From Streptomyces sp. A012304 (GTDB taxonomy: Bacteria; Actinomycetota; Actinomycetes; Streptomycetales; Streptomycetaceae): 64,000 bases of DNA. Below, piece by piece: positions 25,961-33,541 of this stretch (positions within the stretch are counted from its first letter, which is position 1; every line of letters begins with the position of its first letter). The notes below the pieces were generated by a model that saw only the letters and a list, made by a program, of their open reading frames with translations, did not search any database and was not told the DNA's origin. Both the position numbers and the translations under genes were made by a program. Where the stretch lies: positions 62,001 through 126,000 of the forward strand of contig NZ_BQUN01000003.1 of assembly GCF_026008495.1 (NCBI RefSeq), read 5' to 3'.

Positions 25961-27394
25961 ATGCTCGACGTCACCCTCATCCGCACCCGGCCCGACCAGG
26001 TCCGCGAGGCCCTGCGCAAACGCGCCGTGGATCTCGACGTCCCGGCCTTCCTGGCCCTGGACACCGCGTACCGCGAGGCCCGCACGGCGGTGGAGCACCT
26101 GCGCGCCGAACGCAACCGCCTCACGGCCCGCATCGCGGCCCACCACCGCGCCGCCATCGCCATCGACCCCGACACCGCGACCGCACCCGCGGCCGAGCAC
26201 ACAGCCGAGCACGGAACGGATCGCACAGGAGAGCACACAGCCGAGCACCGAACCGACCCAACAGAAGAGCACACAGCCGAGCACGGCCCCGCACACCGAA
26301 CCACGGCCGACCCCCAGGCCCTCCGCCGCGCGGCCGCCGCTCTCGGTGTGCGCCTGGCCGACGCCGAAGCGGAACTCGCCCGGTTGGCCGCCCGCCATCA
26401 GGCGTTTCTCGACGCTCTGCCCAACCTCCCCGACGACGACGTGCCCGCGGGCGGGAAGGAGGCCAATCAGGTGGTGCGGGTCGGCGGGCGGCGGCCGGAG
26501 TTCGGCTTCGCGGCCAAGGACCACGTCCGCCTCGCGGAGGACCTCGGCCTGGTCGACCACCGGCGCGGCGCGGCGCTCGCCGGCCGCGGGCACTGGGTCT
26601 ACCGGGGGCAGGGCGCCGCCCTGGAGTGGGCGCTGCTCAACCACTTCCTCGACACGCACCGCCTGGCCGGATACGAGTTCGTGCTGCCGCCGCATCTGCT
26701 GACCTACGAGGCCGGGTACACGGCCGGCCAGTTCCCCAAGTTCGCCGACGAGGTCTTCGTCACCGAGCGGGGCGAGGACGGCCGGCCCGCCCGCTTCCTC
26801 CTGCCCACCGCGGAGACCGCGCTGGTCAACCTGCACCGCGGCGAGACCCTCGACGACCGCGACCTGCCGCTCAAGTACGTGTCGTACACACCGTGCTACC
26901 GCAGGGAGGCGGGCGCCCACCGGACGGCGGAGCGCGGCACGCTGCGCGGGCACCAGTTCAACAAGGTGGAACTCGTGCAGTTCGTACGGCCCGAGGACTC
27001 GGAGCAGGCCCAGCGGGAACTCCTCGCCCGCGCCGAGGAGCTGGTCACGGGGCTCGGCCTGCACCACCGCGTCACCAAGCTCGCCGCGGGGGACACGAGC
27101 CCGGCGCAGGCGAAGACGTACGACGTCGAGGTGTGGCTGCCCAGCCTCGGGGCGTACGCGGAGGTCAGCTCGGTGTCGAACGCCCGTGCCTACCAGGCCC
27201 GGCGCGGCGGTATGCGCTACCGGCCGGCGGAGGGCGGCCGGGCGCGGTACCTGCACACCCTCAACGCCTCGGGCCTGGCGACCAGCCGGCTGCTGCCCGC
27301 ACTGCTGGAGCAGCACCAGCGGGCCGACGGGACGGTGGCCGTGCCGGAGGTGCTGCGGCGCTGGGGCCTCCCCGACGTCCTCACCGCCCCCTGA
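25961..27394 (+). CDS. serS: seryl-tRNA synthetase, divergent, with repeat-expanded tRNA-binding arm
   Basis: 477-residue class II synthetase charging tRNA-Ser. The N-terminal arm starts MLDVTLIRTRPDQVREALRK. The catalytic domain has LLPTAETALVNLHRGE, motif 2 as CYRREAGAHRTAERGTLRGHQFNKVELVQF, and motif 3 region as LNASGLATSRLLPALLEQHQ (usually NGSGLAVGRTLVAILEN). These deviations suggest a second SerRS rather than the housekeeping one. Between about residues 70 and 120, where the coiled-coil hairpin turns, is an insertion with three 12-residue repeats (EHTAEH...). The ATG at 25961 follows GGAG. Governed by the T-box upstream. Relatives serve in resistance or antibiotic pathways; no such genes are adjacent. 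Confidence 0.88.
   Translation: MLDVTLIRTRPDQVREALRKRAVDLDVPAFLALDTAYREARTAVEHLRAERNRLTARIAAHHRAAIAIDPDTATAPAAEHTAEHGTDRTGEHTAEHRTDPTEEHTAEHGPAHRTTADPQALRRAAAALGVRLADAEAELARLAARHQAFLDALPNLPDDDVPAGGKEANQVVRVGGRRPEFGFAAKDHVRLAEDLGLVDHRRGAALAGRGHWVYRGQGAALEWALLNHFLDTHRLAGYEFVLPPHLLTYEAGYTAGQFPKFADEVFVTERGEDGRPARFLLPTAETALVNLHRGETLDDRDLPLKYVSYTPCYRREAGAHRTAERGTLRGHQFNKVELVQFVRPEDSEQAQRELLARAEELVTGLGLHHRVTKLAAGDTSPAQAKTYDVEVWLPSLGAYAEVSSVSNARAYQARRGGMRYRPAEGGRARYLHTLNASGLATSRLLPALLEQHQRADGTVAVPEVLRRWGLPDVLTAP
26195..26284 (+). repeat. 36-bp in-frame repeat within serS
   Basis: GAGCACACAGCCGAGCAC occurs perfectly at 26195, 26231 and 26267, a strict 36-bp (12-codon) period, encoding EHTAEH units at residues 79, 91 and 103. 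The segment is richer in A than its surroundings. Confidence 0.92.
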
Positions 27395-27475
27395 CGGCCC
27401 CGCCCGTCCGGTGCGCCGGATCGTCACAACTCCGGCGCACCACGTCTCTTCCTTCCTCACGGCCCCGGGCGTACC

Positions 27476-27503
27476 TTGACGGCTCGATCTGATGAAACGT
27501 CAG
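27476..27503 (+). promoter_or_regulatory. promoter region and dyad upstream of the LPxTG protein gene
   Basis: TTGACG at 27476-27481 is a -35 candidate. CTGATGAAACGTCAG at 27489-27503 is a dyad (CTGATG/CGTCAG) about 40 bp before the start codon. I think similar motifs occur before other Streptomyces secreted-protein genes, but could not check. Confidence 0.35.
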
Positions 27504-27543
27504 TAACAGTCGGGATGTCAGCACAGTCAGGAATGAGGGGACC

Positions 27544-28227
27544 GTGTCCTACCGGAAGCGAACCGCCGCGCTCGCGACTGCCGCGGCCCTGGCCGGCGCG
27601 GCGGTATGGACGGCCGCCCCCGCGGCCGTGGCCCAGGTCGTCGACGTCAGCTACTCCTGCAAGACGCCCATCGGTGACAAGAGCGCCGTCTCGCCCATCG
27701 ACATCAAGGGCGTGAGGAGCGGCGACGGCTACAGGATCACCATGTCCTGGCAGAAGGGCGTCTCCTCCAGCCCGGTGGAGCTCGGCAAGGGCTCCATGAA
27801 ACCGAGCGCCACGATCGAGCTGGGCGGTGCGGACAGCGGCACCCTCACCGTGACGGGCCCCGCCAACCAGACCGCCATCCCGGCCGACACGCCCATCAAG
27901 ATCAGCGACCTGAGCGGCACCTACACCCCGAGGAAGACCGGCAAGGTCACCTTCACGGCCGGTGTGCTCACCATCAAGGCGCTCGGTACGACCACCACCT
28001 GCACGCCCACCGGCAGTGCCGGACCCTCGCTGACCCTCGACGTGACGGCCGCCACGGGAGGCGGAAGCGGGGGCAAGGACGGCAACGGCGGTGACGGCGA
28101 CGGCGGCACGCTTCCGCAGACCGGCCCCGAGGACTCCGCGATCGCCCTCGCCACCTTCGGCGGAACGGTCCTGCTCGTCGGCGCCGCGGGCACCCTCTGG
28201 CTGACCCGCCGCCCCCGGACGCGCTGA
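27544..28227 (+). CDS. secreted, sortase-anchored protein (LPQTG)
   Basis: 227 residues: signal peptide (RKRTAALATAAALAGAAVWTAAPAAVAQ), then a beta-rich domain of about 125 residues (VVDVSYSCKTPIGDKSAVSP... to ALGTTTTCTP) with two cysteines likely forming a disulfide. A Gly/Asp-rich spacer follows, then the sorting signal LPQTGPEDS with a membrane helix and RRPRTR tail. The sortase would link it to peptidoglycan. The same domain recurs in the gene at 29403. The GTG at 27544 has GAGGGG 4 nt upstream. Function unknown; surface display in hyphae is likely. Confidence 0.82.
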   Translation: MSYRKRTAALATAAALAGAAVWTAAPAAVAQVVDVSYSCKTPIGDKSAVSPIDIKGVRSGDGYRITMSWQKGVSSSPVELGKGSMKPSATIELGGADSGTLTVTGPANQTAIPADTPIKISDLSGTYTPRKTGKVTFTAGVLTIKALGTTTTCTPTGSAGPSLTLDVTAATGGGSGGKDGNGGDGDGGTLPQTGPEDSAIALATFGGTVLLVGAAGTLWLTRRPRTR

Positions 28228-28275
28228 CCACCCGCTCCGCCCTGAAGGCCTGGAGCCGAGCCGCTGGAGCCGCCG

Positions 28276-29406
28276 ATGTCGCAGAGATCGCAGAGGTCAC
28301 CGATGCCGCCGACGTCGTACGCCGCCGTCCTCCGGGCGACGGCGGTCGCGCTGGCGCTGGTCCTGCTGCCCTGGGCGGCGGGGCCGGCCACCGCGGCGGA
28401 CACCCCGACCGTCCGCCTGTCCACGGCCCAGGCGGGGACGGGCGGTTCGATCACCGTCAGCGGCAGCGGCTGGCGGCCGAGGGCGCTGCTGATGCTGCTG
28501 ATCTGCGGGCAGGCCGAGTCGGCCAGGGGGATCGTCGGCGGCACCAACTCCTGTGCCAACGCGGACGGCCGGGCCGTCACCACCGACGCCGACGGCCGTT
28601 TCAGCCGCGCCCTGCCGGTGGCCGACCCGCCGGTGCCGTGTCCCTGCGTGGTGCACGTGGCCACCGCGACCGGGCCGAAGGCACAGGCCGACGCGGTGTT
28701 CCAGGTGGCCGGGCACCCCGTCCGGCCGCTGCCCGCCGAGCGGGCCGGGGGACGCCTGTCGGTGCTCACCAGCCCCCGCCTGGAGGGCTCCGACGGATTC
28801 CTCACCTGGTTCGGGGCCCCGCCCGCCCGCACCCTGGTCCTCACCGTCGGCAACCTCGGCACCGGGGCCGTGCGCGACCCCGTCTTCCAGGTGGGAACCG
28901 CCCACGGGGTGTTCGCCCCGCAATGGGACGAACGGCAGTGGCGCGGCAGCATCGCCCCCGGTGAGAAGGCCCGCGTCGAACTGCCCGTCGAACTCGCCGC
29001 CGGCGCCCACGGCGACTACACCGTCTCCCTGAGGTACGGCGGGAAGGTCCTCGCCGAGCAGCCGTGGGGCGTCGCCCGGCCGTGGGGCGTGACCCTGTTC
29101 TGGGTCCTGCTGTGCCTGGTGGTCCCGGCGGCCGTGTTCCGCGTCGGGATGGCGGTGGTGGACCGGGTGCGTCCGGCCCCGTCCGCCACCCGCGCGTCCC
29201 GGAGCCGGGCCGGCGTCCTCCCGTGGCGCCGGACCGCTGCCCCGGAACGGGCCCCCGCCCCCGGCCGGGCCCCCGCGCCGGCTCGGGCCTCGACCTTGCC
29301 GTGGTTCGCCCCCGACTCCGGTCCGGGCACCGCGGGCCGGCTCTCCGCACCGCACGACGCCCCTCCGACCACTCCCACGACACCCGGCAGGAAGGCAGCC
29401 CCGTGA
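28276..29406 (+). CDS. secreted, membrane-anchored protein with Ig-like domains
   Basis: 376 residues. Signal peptide (AAVLRATAVALALVLLPWAAGPATAADT); a neocarzinostatin-like beta domain (VRLSTAQAGTGGSITVSGSGWRPRALLMLLICG... CANADGRAVTTDADGRFSRALPV); and a second beta region (ARTLVLTVGNLGTGAVRDPVFQVGTAHG, IAPGEKARVELPVEL). A membrane helix (PWGVTLFWVLLCLVVPAAVFRVGMAV) is followed by a basic Pro/Ala-rich cytoplasmic tail. The start at 28276 has GGAG 6 nt upstream. It overlaps the next gene by 4 bp, so it acts with the sortase-anchored neighbours, perhaps as membrane partner or chaperone (inference). Confidence 0.72.
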   Translation: MSQRSQRSPMPPTSYAAVLRATAVALALVLLPWAAGPATAADTPTVRLSTAQAGTGGSITVSGSGWRPRALLMLLICGQAESARGIVGGTNSCANADGRAVTTDADGRFSRALPVADPPVPCPCVVHVATATGPKAQADAVFQVAGHPVRPLPAERAGGRLSVLTSPRLEGSDGFLTWFGAPPARTLVLTVGNLGTGAVRDPVFQVGTAHGVFAPQWDERQWRGSIAPGEKARVELPVELAAGAHGDYTVSLRYGGKVLAEQPWGVARPWGVTLFWVLLCLVVPAAVFRVGMAVVDRVRPAPSATRASRSRAGVLPWRRTAAPERAPAPGRAPAPARASTLPWFAPDSGPGTAGRLSAPHDAPPTTPTTPGRKAAP

Positions 29407-30761
29407 GCAAGCGCGCGAGAGCCGAGACATCCGTATCCCGAGGACGGCGGCCGGCCGCCACCGCGGCCGTCACCGTCCTGGCCTGCGGGGCCGCCCTCCT
29501 GCTGGGCGTGGCCGTCCCGCAGGCCCAGGCCGCCGAGGTGTCCTACGCCACCCGCTGCGTCCCGCCCGCCGGCATCGGCCTGCCCGAGGTCAACGGCACC
29601 ACCAAGGTGGAGATCACCGCCCCGGCCACGGCGAAGGTCGGCGACACCGTGGAGATCGTCTGGAAGTTCACCCAGGCCGCCTCCAAGAACCCCGACATCA
29701 TCGATCTGCCCGCCGATTCGGTGCAGCCCTCCGGCACGCTCAAGGCGGCCGGCGCGCAGACCGCCGCCGTCGCGATGCGGGGCCCGCGCGAGAACCCGCC
29801 GATCCCCAAGGGCGGCGCCATGACCCTCTCCGAGATGAAGGGCACCCTGAAGCTGACGGCGGCCGGACAGGTGACGCTGACACCGGACGCGTACGTCGTC
29901 AACGCCCTGTCGACGGACACCAGGTGCGCGCCGACGGAGCCGGTGCAGCCGGCGGCGACCATCACCGTGACGGCGGGGGGCGGCCCGTCGAGCGGCTCCC
30001 CGTCCCCCTCCCCGTCGCCGTCCCCGAGCCAGTCCCCGTCACCGTCGCAGTCGCCGTCCCCGTCGGCCTCGCCGAGCCAGTCCCCGGCCCCCTCCCCGTC
30101 CCCTTCCGGCAGCGGCGGCGGTCAGACCGACTTCACGGGCAAGGTCGTCGACATCCCCTACACCTGCGCCTCGCCGATCGGCGAGAAGAAGGCGACCTCG
30201 CCCGTGCAGATCAACGCCCGTAGGAACGGCGGGAGCTACGACCTCACCGTGCAGTTCAAGAAATCGGTGATGGACAGCCCGATCGACATCCCCGCGAACG
30301 CCGTCAAGCCGTCGATGCAGATCGTGCTGGGCGGCTCGGACCGGGGCTCGGTGCGGGTGGAGGGCCCGACCAACGCCGCCGCGATCAAGTCGGGAGCCCC
30401 GATCGAGATCCCCGACCTGACCGGCACGTACAAGCCCGGTGCGACGGGTGAGTCGACGCTCTCGCCCGGCGTCCTGACCGTGGAGGCGCTCGGTACGACC
30501 ACCACCTGCACCCCCGACCGGACGGCCGTCTCCCTCACCCTCGACACCACCGAACAGGCCAGCGGCGCCTCCGGCGGCGGCAACGGCGGCGCGGGCGGTT
30601 CCTCCTCCGCCGCGGGCGGTACGTCCACCAGCGGCGGCCTCGCGGAGACCGGCGGCGGCGACCACGGCACCCTGAAGGCCCTCGGCCTGGTCGCCGGGAC
30701 GGCGATCCTGCTCGGCGGGGCGGTGTTCACCTTCATGCCGGGCCGACGCGACGCCCGCTGA
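29403..30761 (+). CDS. secreted, sortase-anchored protein with two related domains (LAETG)
   Basis: 452 residues. Signal peptide (AATAAVTVLACGAALLLGVAVPQAQAAE); a first domain (VSYATRCVPPAGIGLPEVNG...) distantly like the second; a (SP)n-rich linker with SPSPSQSPSPSQS; then a second domain (VVDIPYTCASPIGEKKATSPVQI... ALGTTTTCTP) clearly homologous to that of the protein at 27544. After a Gly/Ser spacer comes LAETGGGDHG, the LAxTG signal used by Streptomyces class E sortases, then a helix and RRDAR. The GTG start overlaps the previous stop (GTGA), with GGAAGG upstream. A duplicated cell-wall display operon; no sortase gene is in this window. Confidence 0.82.
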   Translation: MSKRARAETSVSRGRRPAATAAVTVLACGAALLLGVAVPQAQAAEVSYATRCVPPAGIGLPEVNGTTKVEITAPATAKVGDTVEIVWKFTQAASKNPDIIDLPADSVQPSGTLKAAGAQTAAVAMRGPRENPPIPKGGAMTLSEMKGTLKLTAAGQVTLTPDAYVVNALSTDTRCAPTEPVQPAATITVTAGGGPSSGSPSPSPSPSPSQSPSPSQSPSPSASPSQSPAPSPSPSGSGGGQTDFTGKVVDIPYTCASPIGEKKATSPVQINARRNGGSYDLTVQFKKSVMDSPIDIPANAVKPSMQIVLGGSDRGSVRVEGPTNAAAIKSGAPIEIPDLTGTYKPGATGESTLSPGVLTVEALGTTTTCTPDRTAVSLTLDTTEQASGASGGGNGGAGGSSSAAGGTSTSGGLAETGGGDHGTLKALGLVAGTAILLGGAVFTFMPGRRDAR

Positions 30762-30837
30762 ACGACCCGGGCAGAACCGCAAGCCCGCAGAACCGCAGCC
30801 ACACAGAAACCGCAGTCACACGGAACCGCGGAAAACA

Positions 30838-30877
30838 CGGCAGGGCCGCCGCGACCGAAGTCACGGCGGCCCTGCCG
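30838..30877 (-). terminator. terminator between convergent genes
   Basis: A 14-bp perfect stem (30838-30851 with 30864-30877) around a 12-nt loop, 11 nt beyond the stop of the leftward POT transporter and 77 nt after the rightward LAETG gene. Probably bidirectional. Confidence 0.8.
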
Positions 30878-30888
30878 GCGGGCCGACG

Positions 30889-32385
30889 TCAGTTGACGTC
30901 GCCCATGAGCTCCTTGACGCGCTTGCGGTACATCCACACCGCCGTACCGGCGATCACGGCGAGCACGGCCTCCAGGGCCACGACGCCCGTCCGGTTCAGG
31001 TCGACGCCGGCGATGGAGAGCAGACCGGTCGTGGCGTCACCGGCGGTGACCGCCAGGAACCACACGCCCATCATCTGCGAGGCGTACTTCGCGGGCGCCA
31101 TCTTCGTGGTGACCGACAGGCCGACCGGGGAGAGCGTCAGCTCACCGACGGTCTGCACGAAGTAGATGCCGACCAGCCACATCGCCGCCGCCTTGTGACC
31201 GCCCTCGGCGATCGACAGCGGGGCGAGGAACAGGAAGAAGGACGCGCCGATCAGGACCAGGCCCATCGCGAACTTCACCGCGGTGCTCGGTTCCTTGCCG
31301 CGCCGCGCCAGCGCCAGCCACGCCCAGGCGAAGACCGGAGCCAGCGCCATGATCATGACCGGGTTGACCGACTGGTACCAGGAGACCGGGAACTCCCAGC
31401 CGAAGACGCTGTTGTCGGCCGAGGCCTCGGCGAACAGGGAGACGGTCGAGCCACCCTGGTCGTAGATCATCCAGAACACGGCCGCGGCGACGAAGAACCA
31501 GATGTACGCGGACATCTTCGACTGCTCGGCGCGGTCCAGCTCCTTGTCCCGCTTGATGCGGGTGATGACCATGACCGGGATGACGAGACCGGCGACGGTG
31601 ATCGGGACCAGCAGCCAGTTCAGCGTGTAGTGGCCGGAGAAGCCGACGATCGCGTAGAAGACGGCCGCGACGGCCGCCCACAGCGCCGCCTTGCGCAGCG
31701 TGGCCGTCTTCTCCGCGGCGGTCATCGGCGTGGGGACGACGTCCGAGCGGGAGCTGAGGTGGCGGCCGCCGATCAGGAACTGGGCGAGGCCCAGCGCCAT
31801 GCCGAGCGCGGCGAGCGCGAAGCCCAGGTGCCAGTTGACGTTCTCGCCGATGGTGCCGATGACCAGCGGGGCGGCGAAGGCGCCGAGGTTGATGCCGATG
31901 TAGAAGACGGTGAAGCCGCCGTCGCGGCGCGGGTCGTCCGGGCCGTCGTAGAGGTGGCCGACCATCGTGGAGATGTTGGCCTTCAGCAGACCGGAACCGA
32001 TCGCGACCAGGCCGAGGCCGGCGTAGAAGGTGCCGGTGGCCGGCAGGGCGAGGGTGAGGTGGCCCAGCATGATGACCGCGCCCGCGACGGCGACCGTCTT
32101 GCGGGGGCCCAGGACACGGTCCGCGAACCAGCCGCCCGGGAGGGCGAGCAGGTACACGAGGGACAGGTACACCGAGTAGATCGCGGTCGCGGTGGCCGCG
32201 CTCAGGTGCAGGCCGCCCGGTGCCACCAGGTACAGCGGGAGCAGAGCCTTCATGCCGTAGTAGGAGAACCGCTCCCACATCTCGGTCATGAAGAGAGTGG
32301 CCAGTCCGCGGGGGTGGCCGAAGAAGGTCTTCCCGGAGCCGGGGGTGCCCGGACGGGCCGAGTCCTTCGTCAGGCTGGACGCCAT
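30889..32385 (-). CDS. proton-dependent oligopeptide transporter (POT/PTR2 family)
   Basis: 498 residues, about 12-14 membrane helices. It imports di- and tripeptides with protons. PTR2 signatures: LFMTEMWERFSYYGMKALLPLYLV near the N-terminus (the ExxERFxYYG motif) and DGGFTVFYIGINLGAFAAPLVIG (FYxxINxG). Later segments such as ASVFWMIYDQGGS-like FVAAAVFWMIYDQGGSTVSLFAE fit the family. The ATG at 32385 has AAGGAA 5 nt upstream. Monocistronic, followed by a strong hairpin, and divergent from the two-component genes, which might regulate it. Confidence 0.93.
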   Translation of the reverse strand: MASSLTKDSARPGTPGSGKTFFGHPRGLATLFMTEMWERFSYYGMKALLPLYLVAPGGLHLSAATATAIYSVYLSLVYLLALPGGWFADRVLGPRKTVAVAGAVIMLGHLTLALPATGTFYAGLGLVAIGSGLLKANISTMVGHLYDGPDDPRRDGGFTVFYIGINLGAFAAPLVIGTIGENVNWHLGFALAALGMALGLAQFLIGGRHLSSRSDVVPTPMTAAEKTATLRKAALWAAVAAVFYAIVGFSGHYTLNWLLVPITVAGLVIPVMVITRIKRDKELDRAEQSKMSAYIWFFVAAAVFWMIYDQGGSTVSLFAEASADNSVFGWEFPVSWYQSVNPVMIMALAPVFAWAWLALARRGKEPSTAVKFAMGLVLIGASFFLFLAPLSIAEGGHKAAAMWLVGIYFVQTVGELTLSPVGLSVTTKMAPAKYASQMMGVWFLAVTAGDATTGLLSIAGVDLNRTGVVALEAVLAVIAGTAVWMYRKRVKELMGDVN

Positions 32386-32733
32386 GGTCGTTCCTTGCTG
32401 GTCGGGACGCACGGTGCGGAACCGGCGGATGTCGGCCCGCACACAAAGAAGACCTCCAGCGTCGAACGGCCGAAGGTCGTTGTGTGCTACATGCGTCTTT
32501 CACCATACGGCAGGACAGCGCCGGAAATGGAAGGACATGAGACAGGTATCACAGGTGATCATGGAGCCAGGGGCGCGGTTTCCAAGGTCCATACCAGGAT
32601 GACATCTCCGGACCCCAGGTCCGTACCAGTACGGCCGGACGTCGGCGATCGGCTTGTCCGGCATGTCCACAGGTAAGAAACAGCGGTCGTCGTCACACCT
32701 CTGGGCGCGCCCCGACCGGACTACCATCGGCTC
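32386..32733. other. regulatory gap between POT transporter and response regulator
   Basis: No gene. Contains the palindrome ATCACAGGTGAT (32548-32559), an 8-bp inverted repeat GCACACAA/TTGTGTGC (32439-32446, 32480-32487), and TACCAT (32722-32727) exactly 6 nt before the response-regulator ATG, suggesting a leaderless start. The dyads are candidate operators for either gene. Confidence 0.5.
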
Positions 32734-33411
32734 ATGACCCGTGTACTGCTCGCCGAGGACGACGCGTCCATCTCGGAGCCGCTGGCCCGCGCACTGCGCC
32801 GGGAAGGGTACGAGGTCGAGGTACGTGAGGACGGACCGTCCGCGCTCGACGCCGGAATCCAGGGCGGCGTCGACCTGGTCGTGCTGGACCTCGGCCTGCC
32901 CGGCATGGACGGCCTGGAGGTCGCCCGTCGACTGCGCGCCGAGGGCCACGCCGTGCCCATCCTGATCCTGACCGCGCGCGCCGACGAGGTGGACACCGTC
33001 GTCGGTCTGGACGCGGGCGCCGACGACTACGTCACCAAGCCCTTCCGCCTCGCCGAACTGCTCGCCCGGGTCCGGGCCCTGCTTCGGCGCGGCTCCGCGG
33101 AGCCGGCCCAGCCGCCGGCCACCCACGGCGTGCGCATCGACGTCGAGTCGCACCGGGCCTGGATGGGCGACGAGGAGCTCCAGCTCACGGCCAAGGAGTT
33201 CGACCTGCTGCGGGTGCTCGTGCGGGACGCGGGACGGGTCGTCACACGGGACCAGCTGATGCGTGAGGTGTGGGACACCACATGGTGGTCCTCGACCAAG
33301 ACGCTCGACATGCACATCTCCTGGCTGCGGAAGAAGTTGGGTGACGACGCGGCGAACCCTCGTTACATCGCCACCGTGCGGGGAGTCGGGTTCCGGTTCG
33401 AGAAGAGCTGA
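32734..33411 (+). CDS. OmpR-family response regulator
   Basis: 225 residues. Receiver domain 1-115 with acidic pocket AEDD (8-10), phospho-acceptor D52 in VVLDLGLPGMDG, T in ILTARAD and K in DDYVTKPFRLAELLARV. The C-terminal winged helix (LQLTAKEFDLLRVLVRDAGRVVTRDQLMREVW and SWLRKKLGDDAANPRYIATVRGVGFRFE) binds direct repeats. No ribosome-binding site precedes the ATG; a -10-like TACCAT lies 6 nt before it, implying leaderless translation. It is followed 130 bp later by its histidine kinase. Confidence 0.93.
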   Translation: MTRVLLAEDDASISEPLARALRREGYEVEVREDGPSALDAGIQGGVDLVVLDLGLPGMDGLEVARRLRAEGHAVPILILTARADEVDTVVGLDAGADDYVTKPFRLAELLARVRALLRRGSAEPAQPPATHGVRIDVESHRAWMGDEELQLTAKEFDLLRVLVRDAGRVVTRDQLMREVWDTTWWSSTKTLDMHISWLRKKLGDDAANPRYIATVRGVGFRFEKS

Positions 33412-33423
33412 GCGCCACCCCCT

Positions 33424-33463
33424 GGGCGGGTCGCCCTAGGAGGTCTCCGTGGGCGGGTCGCCC
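33424..33463. repeat. duplicated hairpin in the RR-HK spacer
   Basis: GGGCGGGTCGCCC occurs at 33424-33436 and 33451-33463; each copy is itself a 5-bp hairpin. GGTCTCC runs follow. May reduce read-through into the kinase gene. Confidence 0.6.
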
Positions 33464-33541
33464 AGGGGGGTCTCCCTAAGGGGGTCTCCCTCGAGGGGTC
33501 GTCCCCCCGCCCGTCCCAGAAGTCACCGCCCGGAGGGCACC

